The position numbers and the translations under genes are program-made. Below are positions 7,557 through 15,327 of a DNA stretch of 29,527 nt, piece after piece (positions within the stretch are counted from its first letter, which is position 1; the number at the start of each line of letters is the position of its first letter). Source of the stretch: Clostridia bacterium (GTDB lineage: Bacteria > Bacillota > Clostridia > TANB77 > CAG-508); the NCBI GenBank assembly GCA_900772235.1, contig CAAGQX010000084.1, positions 1 through 29,527 on the forward strand, written 5' to 3'. Under the pieces are notes generated by a model, which saw nothing but the letters and a program-made list of their open reading frames with translations, made no database searches and was not told the DNA's origin.

Positions 7557-8342
7557 CTATTTTTTTAAATTTTTGTGTTGAATTCCGTTATTATCAATTG
7601 TATAATCTTGGGCGTATATTAACTCAGATATTGTAACAGGTTTATAGCCTTTTTCTTTTATTTTCGTTATAATTTCGTTTAAACTTAAAGCCGTATTTTC
7701 TGTTCCATTATGCATTAAAATTATGCTCCCATTTTCTAGCTTAGGCTCAATTCTTTCCCACATCTGTTCACCAGTTAGTCCTTTATAATCTAAAGAATCA
7801 ATAGACCACTGTATTGTTTTACAGTTTAAATCCTCTGCAGCTTTAATTACTGTATTGTTATATTCTCCATATGGTCCCCTATAAAGTGTTGTTTCCTTCC
7901 CTGTAATTTTTTTTACCAAATCAGAGCACTTTTGTATTTGCTCTTTATTTTGTTCATAGCTCATATTGTTTACATGTGGATGACTATATGAATGGTTTCC
8001 AATTTCATTTCCCTGTTCATATATTTTCTTTACTGCTGTTTCATTTTTTTCTACCCAGTCTCCTACCATAAAAAATGTTGCTTTTACTTCTTGTTTTTTT
8101 AATGTTTCTAAAATTGAATTAATGTCATCTGCGCTCCAAGCACAGTTAATTGTAATAGCTACTTTATTTTCTTCTGTATCTACACTATATATTGGCAACA
8201 ATTTACTAACATTTGTGGCCGTTGTTACTGTTTTTTGTTCACTGTTATTGTTAAAAGCTGATGCAGTAAAGAATAAAACTGCTACTGTAAAAACAGTAAC
8301 TATATATGACATAACTTTATCTTTATTAAATACCCAAAACAT
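7557..8342 (-). CDS. PdaB-like polysaccharide deacetylase with altered catalytic motif
   Basis: NodB-fold carbohydrate esterase family, exported and membrane-anchored (hydrophobic segment about residues 11-30); PdaB-type members function in sporulation and cortex maintenance. NodB motifs are visible in order: ATFFMVGDW, motif 2 GNHSYSHPH (two metal-binding His), motif 3 YRGPYGEYN, motif 4 WSIDSLDYKG, motif 5 ILMHNG. Motif 1, normally T-F-D-x-x-W in this group, reads TINCAWSADD, so the usual catalytic-base Asp is Asn66 (codon AAC). Asp72 and Asp73 remain nearby. It is therefore either a reduced or altered enzyme or a non-catalytic glycan binder. The ATG follows AGGAGGTC. It appears monocistronic, with its own terminator. 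Confidence 0.88.
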   Translation of the reverse strand: MFWVFNKDKVMSYIVTVFTVAVLFFTASAFNNNSEQKTVTTATNVSKLLPIYSVDTEENKVAITINCAWSADDINSILETLKKQEVKATFFMVGDWVEKNETAVKKIYEQGNEIGNHSYSHPHVNNMSYEQNKEQIQKCSDLVKKITGKETTLYRGPYGEYNNTVIKAAEDLNCKTIQWSIDSLDYKGLTGEQMWERIEPKLENGSIILMHNGTENTALSLNEIITKIKEKGYKPVTISELIYAQDYTIDNNGIQHKNLKK

Positions 8343-8471
8343 AAAAGACCTCCTAAAATATGCTAATTAATTCTATGCATATTTTAAAGAGGTATTACTT
8401 GAATTTTATAATTTTCCTAATTGTTCTATAAACTTGGCACAGTTTTTAGCTGCAAAAACTTATATAATATT
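8343..8471. other. intergenic spacer between deacetylase and GNAT genes
   Basis: AT-rich 129-base gap. It holds a short inverted repeat (AGTTTTT / AAAAACT, about 8435-8460) downstream of the GNAT stop without a clear T-run, and the deacetylase ribosome binding site. No convincing promoter was identified. Confidence 0.4.
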
Positions 8472-9014
8472 TTAATCTTCTACATCTAAAAAATAAACTT
8501 TAGCTTTAAATTTTGTACTTCCGTCCATTTTTTCATAAGTAGAATCTTTTACATACTTAAACCCTGCTTTTCTCATTACAGCTCCTGATGCTGGGTTTAG
8601 CTCGGCATGTTTACAAATAAATTTTTTAATTCCAATATCTTCTATTAAATATCGCATTACTTCTTTTAAAGCTTCTGTTGTATACCCATTTCGCCAGTAT
8701 TTTTTTGTTATGTTATATCCAATTTCTTTTCTGCCTTCTTCACTATCAAATGCAGATATAGCACCTATTAATTCTTGGTTTTCTTTTAAAACTATTCCCC
8801 AAGTATAATAGTCTTCTTCTTTACATTTTTTTATTTCTCCCCTTAAATATTCTTTTGTTTCATCTATATTTTTATGTGTAGACCAACTTACATATCTTGA
8901 CACATCATCATCACAAGTCCAATTTTTAAAAGCAGTTTCAGCATCACTTTCTCTTAAATCTCTTAAAATTAATCTTTCTGTTTCTAATGTGTCAACTATT
9001 CCATTTTGTTTCAT
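8472..9014 (-). CDS. GNAT acetyltransferase, RimJ/RimL type
   Basis: A 180-aa acetyl-CoA-dependent N-acetyltransferase of the Acetyltransf_3 group. Motifs include LETERLILRDLRESDAETAF at the N-terminus, IGYNITKKYWRNGYTTEALK (beta4 and the acetyl-CoA pyrophosphate loop with RxxGxxT-like RNGYTT), and HAELNPASGAVMRKAGFKYV (the N-x-x-S-x-x-x-x-x-K-x-G-F signature). The ATG at 9014 is chosen because AAAGGAGGAG lies just before it; an ATG at 9035 lacks a site. It lies 25 bases after the double GNAT gene and shares its leader. The substrate (protein N-terminus, antibiotic or metabolite) cannot be read from sequence. Confidence 0.9.
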   Translation of the reverse strand: MKQNGIVDTLETERLILRDLRESDAETAFKNWTCDDDVSRYVSWSTHKNIDETKEYLRGEIKKCKEEDYYTWGIVLKENQELIGAISAFDSEEGRKEIGYNITKKYWRNGYTTEALKEVMRYLIEDIGIKKFICKHAELNPASGAVMRKAGFKYVKDSTYEKMDGSTKFKAKVYFLDVED

Positions 9015-9039
9015 TAAAGCTCCTCCTTTATACATTCCA

Positions 9040-10059
9040 TTAACTTAAAATCTTCTCCATAATGTACATTTTTTCTTCATTTAATTCTTTTTTGCCATTT
9101 TGATATTTATATCCTAACTTATGATAAAACTCGCTTGCATAAATCGATGCCGGTATTATTAATTTTTTAGCTTTTATTTCTTTTGCATATTCTTCTAGCT
9201 TTGTAATTAATTGTTTGCCTATTCCTTTATTCTGATATTCCATATCTACAAACACAGATAAAATCCAATATTCATTATTATCATTATACCACGATTTATC
9301 GATTCCTGCTGTTCCTACAACTTTATTATTTATTAATGCTACTAATGTTTTTGTTCTTTTAGGAAAGTTCTTTTTAATTTCAAAAGTAGTAAATTTTCTA
9401 CTAATCTTTTGAATATAATCCATTCCATAATCTTTTGAGTTTATTTCTACTAAATTTTCTATAATAATATTTGATATATCTTTTGCATATTCATCTTTGT
9501 AATCGACTACAATTATTGGTTTTAATTCAATCCAATATAACTGCACATTTTCTCCGTTTTCTGCAATATATTCTTTTTCTAGTTTTCCTCCTGCATTAAG
9601 AATTGTTTTCCTTGAACCCTCATTTTCTTTATCACAGCTTATCATTACCTCTTTTAGTTTTAGCTCATCTTTACAGTATTTTAATGCTGAGCTTAGCATT
9701 TGCGTTGCATAACCTTTTCGCCTCTCACTTGGTCGTACACCATATCCAATATGTCCGGCATAATTTCTTAAAAAGTCATTTATCAATTCGTGTCTTATAT
9801 CTATCATCCCAACAATTTTATTATCGCTTTCTCTTACTCCGAAAAATGTTGTTGCTACAGAACAATTTTCTTCTACAGTTTCTTTTTTAGAATTGTTTTC
9901 TAAATGTTTTAGCCATTCATCATAATCTTCTATTTTGTACCACTTACTGCAAGCAGAAATTCTTTTTTCTCCATTTTTAAAATGCTCCTCTTTGTATTCT
10001 ATTGCTTGCCTTTCATATTCTTTAGATGGTTTTACTAGTTTTATTTTGTCTTTTTCCAT
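9040..10059 (-). CDS. two-domain GNAT acetyltransferase
   Basis: About 339 aa with two GNAT folds in tandem. Domain 1 (residues 1-175) has IGYGVRPSERRKGYATQML (acetyl-CoA loop) and CDKENEGSRKTILNAGGKLE. Domain 2 (180-339) has TLVALINNKVVGTAGI, VFVDMEYQNKGIGKQLI (loop Q-N-K-G-I-G) and a Tyr-containing end, ASEFYHKLGY. The start is uncertain: ATG at 10059 or TTG at 10065 in the same frame; GGAGGAG is better spaced for the TTG, and the ATG is the better codon. It is preceded by an attenuator-like leader, as seen for some drug-modifying enzymes, but the substrate is unknown. Confidence 0.88.
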   Translation of the reverse strand: MEKDKIKLVKPSKEYERQAIEYKEEHFKNGEKRISACSKWYKIEDYDEWLKHLENNSKKETVEENCSVATTFFGVRESDNKIVGMIDIRHELINDFLRNYAGHIGYGVRPSERRKGYATQMLSSALKYCKDELKLKEVMISCDKENEGSRKTILNAGGKLEKEYIAENGENVQLYWIELKPIIVVDYKDEYAKDISNIIIENLVEINSKDYGMDYIQKISRKFTTFEIKKNFPKRTKTLVALINNKVVGTAGIDKSWYNDNNEYWILSVFVDMEYQNKGIGKQLITKLEEYAKEIKAKKLIIPASIYASEFYHKLGYKYQNGKKELNEEKMYIMEKILS

Positions 10060-10060
10060 T

Positions 10061-10210
10061 ATCAATATACTCCTCCTTTCAAACTAAAAAGCCTTACGAA
10101 AGAATCTTTAAGACTCCTCCATAAGGCTTACCTTACTTCTGTGTAAGTAGTTTCCCTTATTCAACTACTCTATACCGCTCGTTTTTAACTAGGTATACTC
10201 CTAAAATTAT
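10061..10210 (-). promoter_or_regulatory. structured attenuator-like leader of the GNAT operon
   Basis: About 145 bases of transcript before the double GNAT gene fold into three hairpins in order: GTAGTT / AACTAC; CTTAC / GTAAG; and a long stem AAGCCTTA / TAAGGCTT, extended inside by AGGAGTCTT / AAGATTCTT, followed by TTTTTAGTTT, resembling a terminator just upstream of the ribosome binding site. The second and third stems share the GTAAG/CTTA sequences, so alternative pairing is possible. A short reading frame beginning TTG AAT AAG and ending TCT TAA runs through the structures, and a 4-codon ATG frame lies inside the last stem. It matches no riboswitch class that I recognise, and there is no T-box sequence. 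Confidence 0.55.
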
Positions 10211-10214
10211 ATAT

Positions 10215-10244
10215 AGTTTACTATTTTTCTCATATTCTTGTCAA
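10215..10244 (-). promoter_or_regulatory. sigma-A promoter of the GNAT operon
   Basis: Minus strand TTGACA (10239-10244), an 18-base spacer and TAAACT (10215-10220). It places the transcript start near 10207, just before the structured leader. Confidence 0.7.
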
Positions 10245-10285
10245 GTATTCTTATGTTACTTAATTAAAATTTTTTCAGCAGGAAT

Positions 10286-10314
10286 TTGCCATTTTATGTA
10301 GACTATGGTATAAT
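10286..10314 (+). promoter_or_regulatory. promoter of small-protein cassette 1
   Basis: TTGCCA (10286-10291), 17 bases, TATAAT (10309-10314) with an extended -10 TGG. The leader to the ATG is about 80 bases. Confidence 0.8.
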
Positions 10315-10399
10315 AGTATTATAAATTGGTGAGTTTTAACCTTATTTTAAAAAACTTATTATTTGCTTTATACACACCTATAAAAAGGATGTGATTTGT

Positions 10400-10555
10400 A
10401 TGAAATTAATTAATAATACAAATGCCACTTTTAATTCTTTATCATTAAATAAAAATTTAGCTGTTAATCACAGTTTTTTTGAAATAGCAACTAGAATTTC
10501 AAAGAAAGCGATTTTTGCAGCGTTTGCTTTAACCTTGTTAAATTTAGTTATTTAG
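10400..10555 (+). CDS. 51-aa small protein with hydrophobic C-terminal helix
   Basis: Unrecognised short protein. The N-terminal 25 residues are polar and Asn-rich (MKLINNTNATFNSLSLNKNL); residues 28-51 form a cationic then hydrophobic helix (RISKKAIFAAFALTLLNLVI) ending in LNLVI. The ATG is supported by AGGATGTGAT, a near match to the full anti-Shine-Dalgarno complement, four bases upstream. It has a consensus promoter and a strong terminator, so expression as an independent unit is likely. The tail, ribosome binding site and gene layout match the next cassette (10746-11039), so these are probably divergent paralogues. A membrane-active peptide, a peptide precursor or a type I toxin are all possible, and no function is shown. 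Confidence 0.7.
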   Translation: MKLINNTNATFNSLSLNKNLAVNHSFFEIATRISKKAIFAAFALTLLNLVI

Positions 10556-10584
10556 GCTTGTTATTTAAGTTTTAATATATATAG

Positions 10585-10622
10585 GTAGGAGTAAGTACTA
10601 AGAAACTTGCTCCTGCTTTTTT
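10585..10622 (+). terminator. terminator of small-protein cassette 1
   Basis: Stem AGGAGTAAGT / ACTTGCTCCT (one G-T pair) extended by a further pair outside, then TTTTTT. Confidence 0.85.
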
Positions 10623-10672
10623 ATTCAAAATTTTATATATTAATGTTTTTTTCAACTTTTTTCTATATTTAT

Positions 10673-10701
10673 TTGCATTTTATTTTATGTAATGCTATAA
10701 T
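10673..10701 (+). promoter_or_regulatory. promoter of small-protein cassette 2
   Basis: TTGCAT (10673-10678), 17 bases, TATAAT (10696-10701). It has the same layout as the promoter of cassette 1. Confidence 0.78.
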
Positions 10702-10745
10702 TCAATTAAATCTACAAATACTAAAGATTTAAGGGTGTGAATTAT

Positions 10746-11039
10746 ATGAATGAAACCTTAGAACAAGAAACAGTCGAAGAAATAAGTGAATATAAATTAA
10801 CTTTTGAAAACAAAACTGAATTAGAAGAATCAACTGAATCAGTTGTAAAAAACCAAATTTTAAACGAAGACGATGCTGAGGCAGAATCTGAAGCTCCTTC
10901 TGAAGAATGTACTGCGTTAGTCACTCTTAAAGAGCGCCGACTTCTTGCTGCTCAAACAATGTTTAAAAAAAGTATTAAAGTTTCAATAAAATCTTTTTTA
11001 ATATCAATTTCTCTAAGTTTTTTAAATTTGTTTATTTAA
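10746..11039 (+). CDS. 97-aa acidic small protein with hydrophobic C-terminal helix
   Basis: Unrecognised. The first 60 residues are strongly acidic and probably disordered (ETLEQETVEEISEYKLTFEN; EDDAEAESEAPSEE), followed by TLKERRLLAAQ and a cationic-hydrophobic tail (SIKSFLISISLSFLNLFI). The ending K-K-x-I-(x)n-L-N-L-x-I is shared with the 51-aa protein of the previous cassette. ATG 10746 follows AAGGGTGTGA at the same spacing as in cassette 1; an in-frame GTG at 10737 lies inside that site and is unlikely. The acidic N-terminus against a basic, hydrophobic tail is reminiscent of a propeptide with a masked active tail, but that is inference. Confidence 0.72.
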   Translation: MNETLEQETVEEISEYKLTFENKTELEESTESVVKNQILNEDDAEAESEAPSEECTALVTLKERRLLAAQTMFKKSIKVSIKSFLISISLSFLNLFI

Positions 11040-11075
11040 AAATAGCATTTGAAAAGTTCAAATGCTATTTTTTAT
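11040..11075. terminator. bidirectional terminator between cassette 2 and gltD
   Basis: Perfect 13-bp stem AATAGCATTTGAA / TTCAAATGCTATT with a 3-base loop, A-run before and T-run after, so it works on both strands. The gltD zero-frame stop (TAG 11065-11067) and the +1-frame stop (TGA 11058-11060) both lie inside it. Confidence 0.9.
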
Positions 11076-12312
11076 ATATTTGTTCATTCCGCTTTGCCGC
11101 ATTTTTTCCTGTTGCTATTGCTTTGCATACTGTTGGTTTGCTTTCTACTAAATCTCCTCCTGCAAATATTCCTTTTCTTGTTGTCATATTGTCCTCATCA
11201 ACTTTTACTAATCCGCCTTCTGTTTTTATTTCTAATTTTTCAAATAGTTCTTCATCTATCCCAAGTCCTATTGCGAATATTACTGAATTTGCTTCTATTT
11301 CAAATTCGCTATTTTCTACATCTATAACTTGTCCATTTTCTACTTTAGTTTTAATGCATTTTATTTTTTCTATTTCTTTTTTATCATTATAAATTGCCGA
11401 TATAACTTTAGACTTATATATAAAATTTATTCCCTCACTAATTGCTTCATCTACTTCAGATTTTATTGCTGGCATTAGTTCTTTTGTTCTTCTGTATACA
11501 ATTGTTACGGGCTCTTCTTGTATTCTTTTTATAGTTCTTGCTGCATCTATTGCAACATTTCCTCCACCTATTACAATGGCTTTCCCTAAATTTGTTATTT
11601 TCTCTTTATTGTGATATTTTCTTAATATGTCTTTTGCAGTATATATACCAGTTATTTCTTCTTCTGTAAGTTTATATTTTTTAGGAATATATGCTCCTAT
11701 CCCAAGGAAAATAGCTTTATATTCTTTTAGATCCTCTAAATTTATATCTTTCCCAAACTCAGTTTTTAAACATAGTTTTATACCCATTTTCTTTAATTTT
11801 TCTTCCACATATTTTATTGTATCTTTTGGTAATCTAAAATCTGGAATTTCATATTCTAATATGCCACCAATATTTTTTTCTTTTTCAAATATTGTAACTT
11901 CATATCCATTTTTTACAAGCTCTACTGCGCAAGCTATACCTGCAGGTCCTGCGCCTATTATTGCAATTTTAGAATTGTTCTTTTTGTTTTTTGGAATATC
12001 TAAATCTATTTTATTTTTCCTTGCCCATTCATTTACAAAGTTTTCAAGTTCATTTATACTTACTGGCTTTCCTTTTATTCCCTTTATACAACTTCCTTTG
12101 CATTGAACTTCTGTTGGGCATATCTTTCCACAAATTTCACTTAATATGTTATTTCCCTGTAAAATTTTATATGCTTGAGTAAATTCAGAATTCTTTATAC
12201 ATTGAATAAATTCTGGAATATTTGTAGATATAGGGCACCCTTTTTTACACATAGGCTTTTTACAATTCAAACATTCTTTAGCTAAACTTTGTATTTCCAA
12301 CAAATTCTCCAT
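11058..12312 (-). CDS. gltD: GltD-like NAD(P)H oxidoreductase (glutamate synthase small-subunit family), with a CGG +1 site near its end
   Basis: Flavin- and iron-sulfur-dependent electron-transfer protein. The N-terminal cysteine cluster domain has CLNCKKPMCKKGCP (about 14-27) and CGKICPTEVQCKGSC; the FAD site has IGAGPAGIACAVEL near residue 120; the NADPH site has VIGGGNVAIDAARTIKRI near 250; the C-terminal FAD motif is FAGGDLVESKPTVCKAIATG. No large subunit is nearby, so it may partner another protein. The zero frame (415 aa) stops at 11065 and ends AAKRNEQIYKK, with CGG at 11089-11091. Skipping that C gives AAKGMNKYIKNSI (417 aa, stop at 11058), which fits the usual AAxxIDxYI ending of the family better. 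The shifted version is annotated; the shift is inferred. Confidence 0.88.
11085..11094 (-). other. CGG +1 frameshift site in gltD
   Basis: Zero-frame codons are GCA AAG CGG AAT GAA. Skipping the C (11091) gives AAG GGA ATG AAC AAA TAT, that is AAKGMNKYI. Equivalent four-base codon: CGGA. Confidence 0.6.
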
Positions 12313-12322
12313 TATTGTTCCT

Positions 12323-12889
12323 CTACTTATATAACTTATTTTTTTTAATATAGTTAAATACTTTTGGGTTTAGAAATGCTTCTGCATTTTCGTTATTTTT
12401 TATCATTTTTCTAATTTTAGTAGAATCAACTTCTTGCCATTCTTCTGGTATATAACAAAATATGTTTTTTCTATTTGTTTTTCTTATTTCTTTTCTTTCT
12501 CTTTCTATAACTATTATGCTATATTCATTTATAAGTTCATTATAGTCCTTCCAATTTGGCATTTTTCTAAAATTGTCTGAGCCCATAATAAAAAATATAT
12601 CATCTTTTTTATATTTTTCTTTTAATAATTTAAATGTGTCTACTGCATATAATTTGTTTTTTGATTCTATTGCCGTAGAATCAATGTTCAATTTTTCCTC
12701 ATCTTCTATTGCTAGCTTTAGCATATTATATCTATGGTTTGAAGAAATAAGGCTTGCCTTCTCATAATAATCTCCCACTGGAACAAATATTACTTTGTCC
12801 AAATTATATTCATTTATCAAGGCTTTTGCCAATTTTATATGTACATATGAAGGCGGGTTAAAACTTCCTCCAAAAAATCCTATTTTCAT
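12323..12889 (-). CDS. nadD: nicotinate-nucleotide adenylyltransferase-like protein
   Basis: Nucleotidyltransferase of the NadD family, which makes deamido-NAD from nicotinate mononucleotide and ATP. The 188-aa length is normal. It has IGFFGGSFNPP at the N-terminus, FFIMGSDNFRKMPNWKDY in the middle and VDSTKIRKMI near residue 160, equivalent to the (I/V)SSTxIR signature. The nucleotide-binding HxGH-type motif is altered to SYVH: the second His is kept and the first is replaced by Ser. Related proteins with this variation exist, so the exact substrate is less certain than the fold. The ATG follows GAGGTAAAA. It is clustered between a P-loop kinase gene and the GltD-like gene. Confidence 0.8.
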   Translation of the reverse strand: MKIGFFGGSFNPPSYVHIKLAKALINEYNLDKVIFVPVGDYYEKASLISSNHRYNMLKLAIEDEEKLNIDSTAIESKNKLYAVDTFKLLKEKYKKDDIFFIMGSDNFRKMPNWKDYNELINEYSIIVIERERKEIRKTNRKNIFCYIPEEWQEVDSTKIRKMIKNNENAEAFLNPKVFNYIKKNKLYK

Positions 12890-12897
12890 TTTTACCT

Positions 12898-13467
12898 CTA
12901 ATTATTTTTATATAAAAATCCAAATTGATTATCTATTTTTTCTTTATAGTTTTCGCAATTGTTGTTATCAAATCTAATTACTTTTATATTTTTAGTTGTT
13001 TTTTCTACTTCATCAGCTAATTTTAAATATTCTTCTTGTTGTCTTATGCTACTTTCAACTGAAAATTTTTGGTATACACCTTTATCTCTTTTAATTCTTT
13101 GTTCATATTCATTTGTGTCTTTCAAATATAGAACAACAAAATAAATATTAAAGTTTAGTCCATCTAATTTTTCTAATAATTCTTGATAGAGTTCGTGGAA
13201 AGAATAAGTTTTAAACCCCAACCTGCTATATACTTCCTCTGAGAAAAAAGTTCTATCAAAAATTAAATTTACATCTTCACAATTTTCAACATATTCTAAC
13301 AATTTTAAATATTTTCTTTTAATTTTAGGATAGCCGGTTTCAGTTTTATCTTTAATTCCAGTAAGTCTATAAAGATCTGACGGTGCTATTTTTTCTCTTA
13401 AATAATTAGTAAATGTAGTTTTCCCAGCTCCTTGTGGTCCTTCTACTATTATAATTGTATCTTTCAT
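12898..13467 (-). CDS. P-loop (deoxy)nucleoside/thymidylate kinase-like protein
   Basis: A 189-aa P-loop protein with Walker A GPQGAGKTT (about residues 9-17). The middle motif LIFDRTFFSEEVYSRLGF (about 69-86) has the Asp-Arg of deoxynucleoside kinases and thymidylate kinases. A lid-like KDTNEYEQRIKRDKG follows, then VIRFDNN. These features support the dNK/TMPK superfamily; the substrate is unassigned. It is eight bases upstream of the NadD-like gene and preceded by AGAGAGGTAG. Position beside nadD suggests nucleotide or cofactor metabolism. Confidence 0.75.
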   Translation of the reverse strand: MKDTIIIVEGPQGAGKTTFTNYLREKIAPSDLYRLTGIKDKTETGYPKIKRKYLKLLEYVENCEDVNLIFDRTFFSEEVYSRLGFKTYSFHELYQELLEKLDGLNFNIYFVVLYLKDTNEYEQRIKRDKGVYQKFSVESSIRQQEEYLKLADEVEKTTKNIKVIRFDNNNCENYKEKIDNQFGFLYKNN

Positions 13468-13496
13468 TTTTTCTACCTCTCTTATATATTATAATA

Positions 13497-13522
13497 GGTG
13501 CAGAGCTTTAAAATTCTGCACC
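13497..13522. repeat. 8-bp inverted repeat upstream of the kinase gene
   Basis: GGTGCAGA and TCTGCACC separated by 10 bases, immediately upstream of a minus-strand TATAAT and the kinase ribosome binding site. There is no T-run on the minus side. It may be a weak terminator of the membrane protein gene or an operator at the kinase promoter. Confidence 0.55.
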
Positions 13523-13535
13523 CACTAAACCATTT

Positions 13536-13868
13536 TTAAACTTGTTTCCAAAACCAGTCTAAACTATTATCAACACTTTTTTTCTTATAGAATTTACTTG
13601 CAATATCATCTACCCATAAGTATGAGAAAAATGTGATGAATACCATAACTAATTCAAATGCAACACAATATCTTATTGTTACAATGTATTCTTCATAACT
13701 TGGCAAGCACAATTGTATAGAATGTACTATTAGTAGTACTAGAAAAATCATTAATGCTATTGCTGGAACTATTGGCTTTTTTATTTCTTTTCCTAAGAAT
13801 ATCAATAGTATTGTTGCAATAAGTAAAAGTACTACTGTTAATGGTTGAGTTGTGTCTATTAAGAACAT
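13536..13868 (-). CDS. small three-helix membrane protein
   Basis: Unrecognised 110-aa protein. It has three predicted transmembrane segments (about residues 10-26, 32-51 and 66-86) with short loops, followed by a charged tail (KFYKKKSVDN). The hydrophobicity profile and the AAGGAGG site before the ATG support a real gene. It is co-oriented downstream of glmM with a 33-base gap, so is probably cotranscribed. Confidence 0.75.
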   Translation of the reverse strand: MFLIDTTQPLTVVLLLIATILLIFLGKEIKKPIVPAIALMIFLVLLIVHSIQLCLPSYEEYIVTIRYCVAFELVMVFITFFSYLWVDDIASKFYKKKSVDNSLDWFWKQV

Positions 13869-13901
13869 CCTTTTTACCTCCTTCTTTTGTATAAATTTGT
13901 T

Positions 13902-15266
13902 TTAGTTTAATTTAACTTTAATTAAATCCGCTATTTTGTTTGCTTTCTTTTCAATGTCTTGTTGATCTTCACCTTCAATCATAACTCTTATAATTGGTTC
14001 TGTTCCTGAGGCTCTAACTAAAATTCTTCCGTTATCTTTAAATTCCTCTTGTAATTTTTTAATTTCATTTTGAATTTCTTCATCTGCTATATAATTTTGT
14101 TTTTTATTATTATCTACTTTTACATTTAATAATACCTGAGGATATTTTTTTATAACTTTACATAGTTCAGATAATTTTAAGTCTTTCTCTAACATTATTT
14201 GTATAAGCATTAATGATGTTAGTATTCCATCTCCTGTTGGATTATAGTCTAAAAGTATAACGTGCCCAGATTGTTCTCCACCTAGGTTATATCCTTCTTT
14301 TAGCATTGTTTCTAAAACATATCTATCTCCAACTTTTGTTTCTGCAAAGTTTAAATTGTTGTTTTGAGCAAATTTTTTTAATCCTAAGTTGCTCATTACA
14401 GTAGCAACAACTGTATCTTTTTTTAGTTTTCCTTTTTCTTCTAAATAGTTTGCAAAAATTGCAAGTAAAGTATCTCCATCAACTTCATTTCCATTTTCAT
14501 CTATTGCTAGGCATCTGTCTCCATCACCGTCATAAGCAATACCTAAATTTAAATGTTCTTCAACTACCAATTTTTTTAAATTATCTAAATGTGTTGAACC
14601 ACAATTGTCATTAATATTTATTCCATTTGGTTCATTATTAATAATTGTAAAATTAATTCCTAATTTTGTAAAGACTTGTTCAGCCACTTTATAAGTTGCT
14701 CCATTTGCAACATCTAACCCTACTTTAAAGTTTTCTTTATCGTAGTTTTCTAATTTTTCTTCAAAGATTTTTCTAAAGAAAAACACGTATTCTTCAAGTA
14801 AGTCTTCTCTATTTTCTGCAACTCCTATTTTGTCTGAAATTGCTGTTAGTTCTTCTAACCTGCCAGATTCTATAATTTCTTCTATTTCTTCTTCTATTTC
14901 ATCTGGAATTTTCATTCCTTTATTACTAAAATACTTTACGCCATTGAACTCGTAAGTATTATGAGATGCCGAAATAACTACACTAGCATCGGCTTTTAAT
15001 CTTTTAGTTAAATATGCTACACCTGGTGTAGGTATAACCCCTAATTGTTTTACATGTGCTCCATAGCTTAAAAATCCAGCTGTCATAGCACTTTCTATTA
15101 GAGTACCAGAAAGTCTTGTATCTCTTCCTATTAATATTGTTGGAGCGTGATCTGTATGTTTTGATAATGCATATGCTCCTGCTTTTGCTACTTTATATAC
15201 CAATTCTGGTGTAAGTTCTGTATTAGCAATTCTTCTTATTCCATCTGTTCCAAAGTATTTTCTCAA
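13902..15266 (-). CDS. glmM: phosphoglucosamine mutase
   Basis: Converts glucosamine-6-phosphate to glucosamine-1-phosphate for UDP-GlcNAc and peptidoglycan synthesis. The 454-aa product shows all signatures: KYFGTDGIRR at the start, the phosphoserine loop VVISASHNTYEFNGVKYF near residue 97 (SASHN; the usual Pro after N is Thr), the metal loop YDGDGDRCLA near 240, GGEQSGHVIL near 325 and the phosphate-binding RASGTEPIIRVM near the end. The start is TTG (15264-15266), eight bases after GGAGG; the nearby ATG is in another frame and no upstream in-frame ATG is available. Its own promoter lies at 15298-15327. Confidence 0.97.
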   Translation of the reverse strand: MRKYFGTDGIRRIANTELTPELVYKVAKAGAYALSKHTDHAPTILIGRDTRLSGTLIESAMTAGFLSYGAHVKQLGVIPTPGVAYLTKRLKADASVVISASHNTYEFNGVKYFSNKGMKIPDEIEEEIEEIIESGRLEELTAISDKIGVAENREDLLEEYVFFFRKIFEEKLENYDKENFKVGLDVANGATYKVAEQVFTKLGINFTIINNEPNGININDNCGSTHLDNLKKLVVEEHLNLGIAYDGDGDRCLAIDENGNEVDGDTLLAIFANYLEEKGKLKKDTVVATVMSNLGLKKFAQNNNLNFAETKVGDRYVLETMLKEGYNLGGEQSGHVILLDYNPTGDGILTSLMLIQIMLEKDLKLSELCKVIKKYPQVLLNVKVDNNKKQNYIADEEIQNEIKKLQEEFKDNGRILVRASGTEPIIRVMIEGEDQQDIEKKANKIADLIKVKLN

Positions 15267-15297
15267 TTGTCATTCCTCCTCTTTTTACATCGAGTAT

Positions 15298-15327
15298 ATT
15301 ATATATGTTTTTATATAAAAAATGCAA
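15298..15327 (-). promoter_or_regulatory. promoter of glmM
   Basis: Minus strand TTGCAT (15322-15327), 18 bases, TATAAT (15298-15303). It lies about 32 bases upstream of the TTG start. The rest of the 234-base gap up to 15500 holds only AT-rich sequence and the divergent promoter at 15441. Confidence 0.7.

Noticed and set aside
10061..10210. T-box or tRNA-like leader before the GNAT genes
   Set aside because: There is no T-box sequence, no specifier-loop architecture and no tRNA cloverleaf with CCA end.
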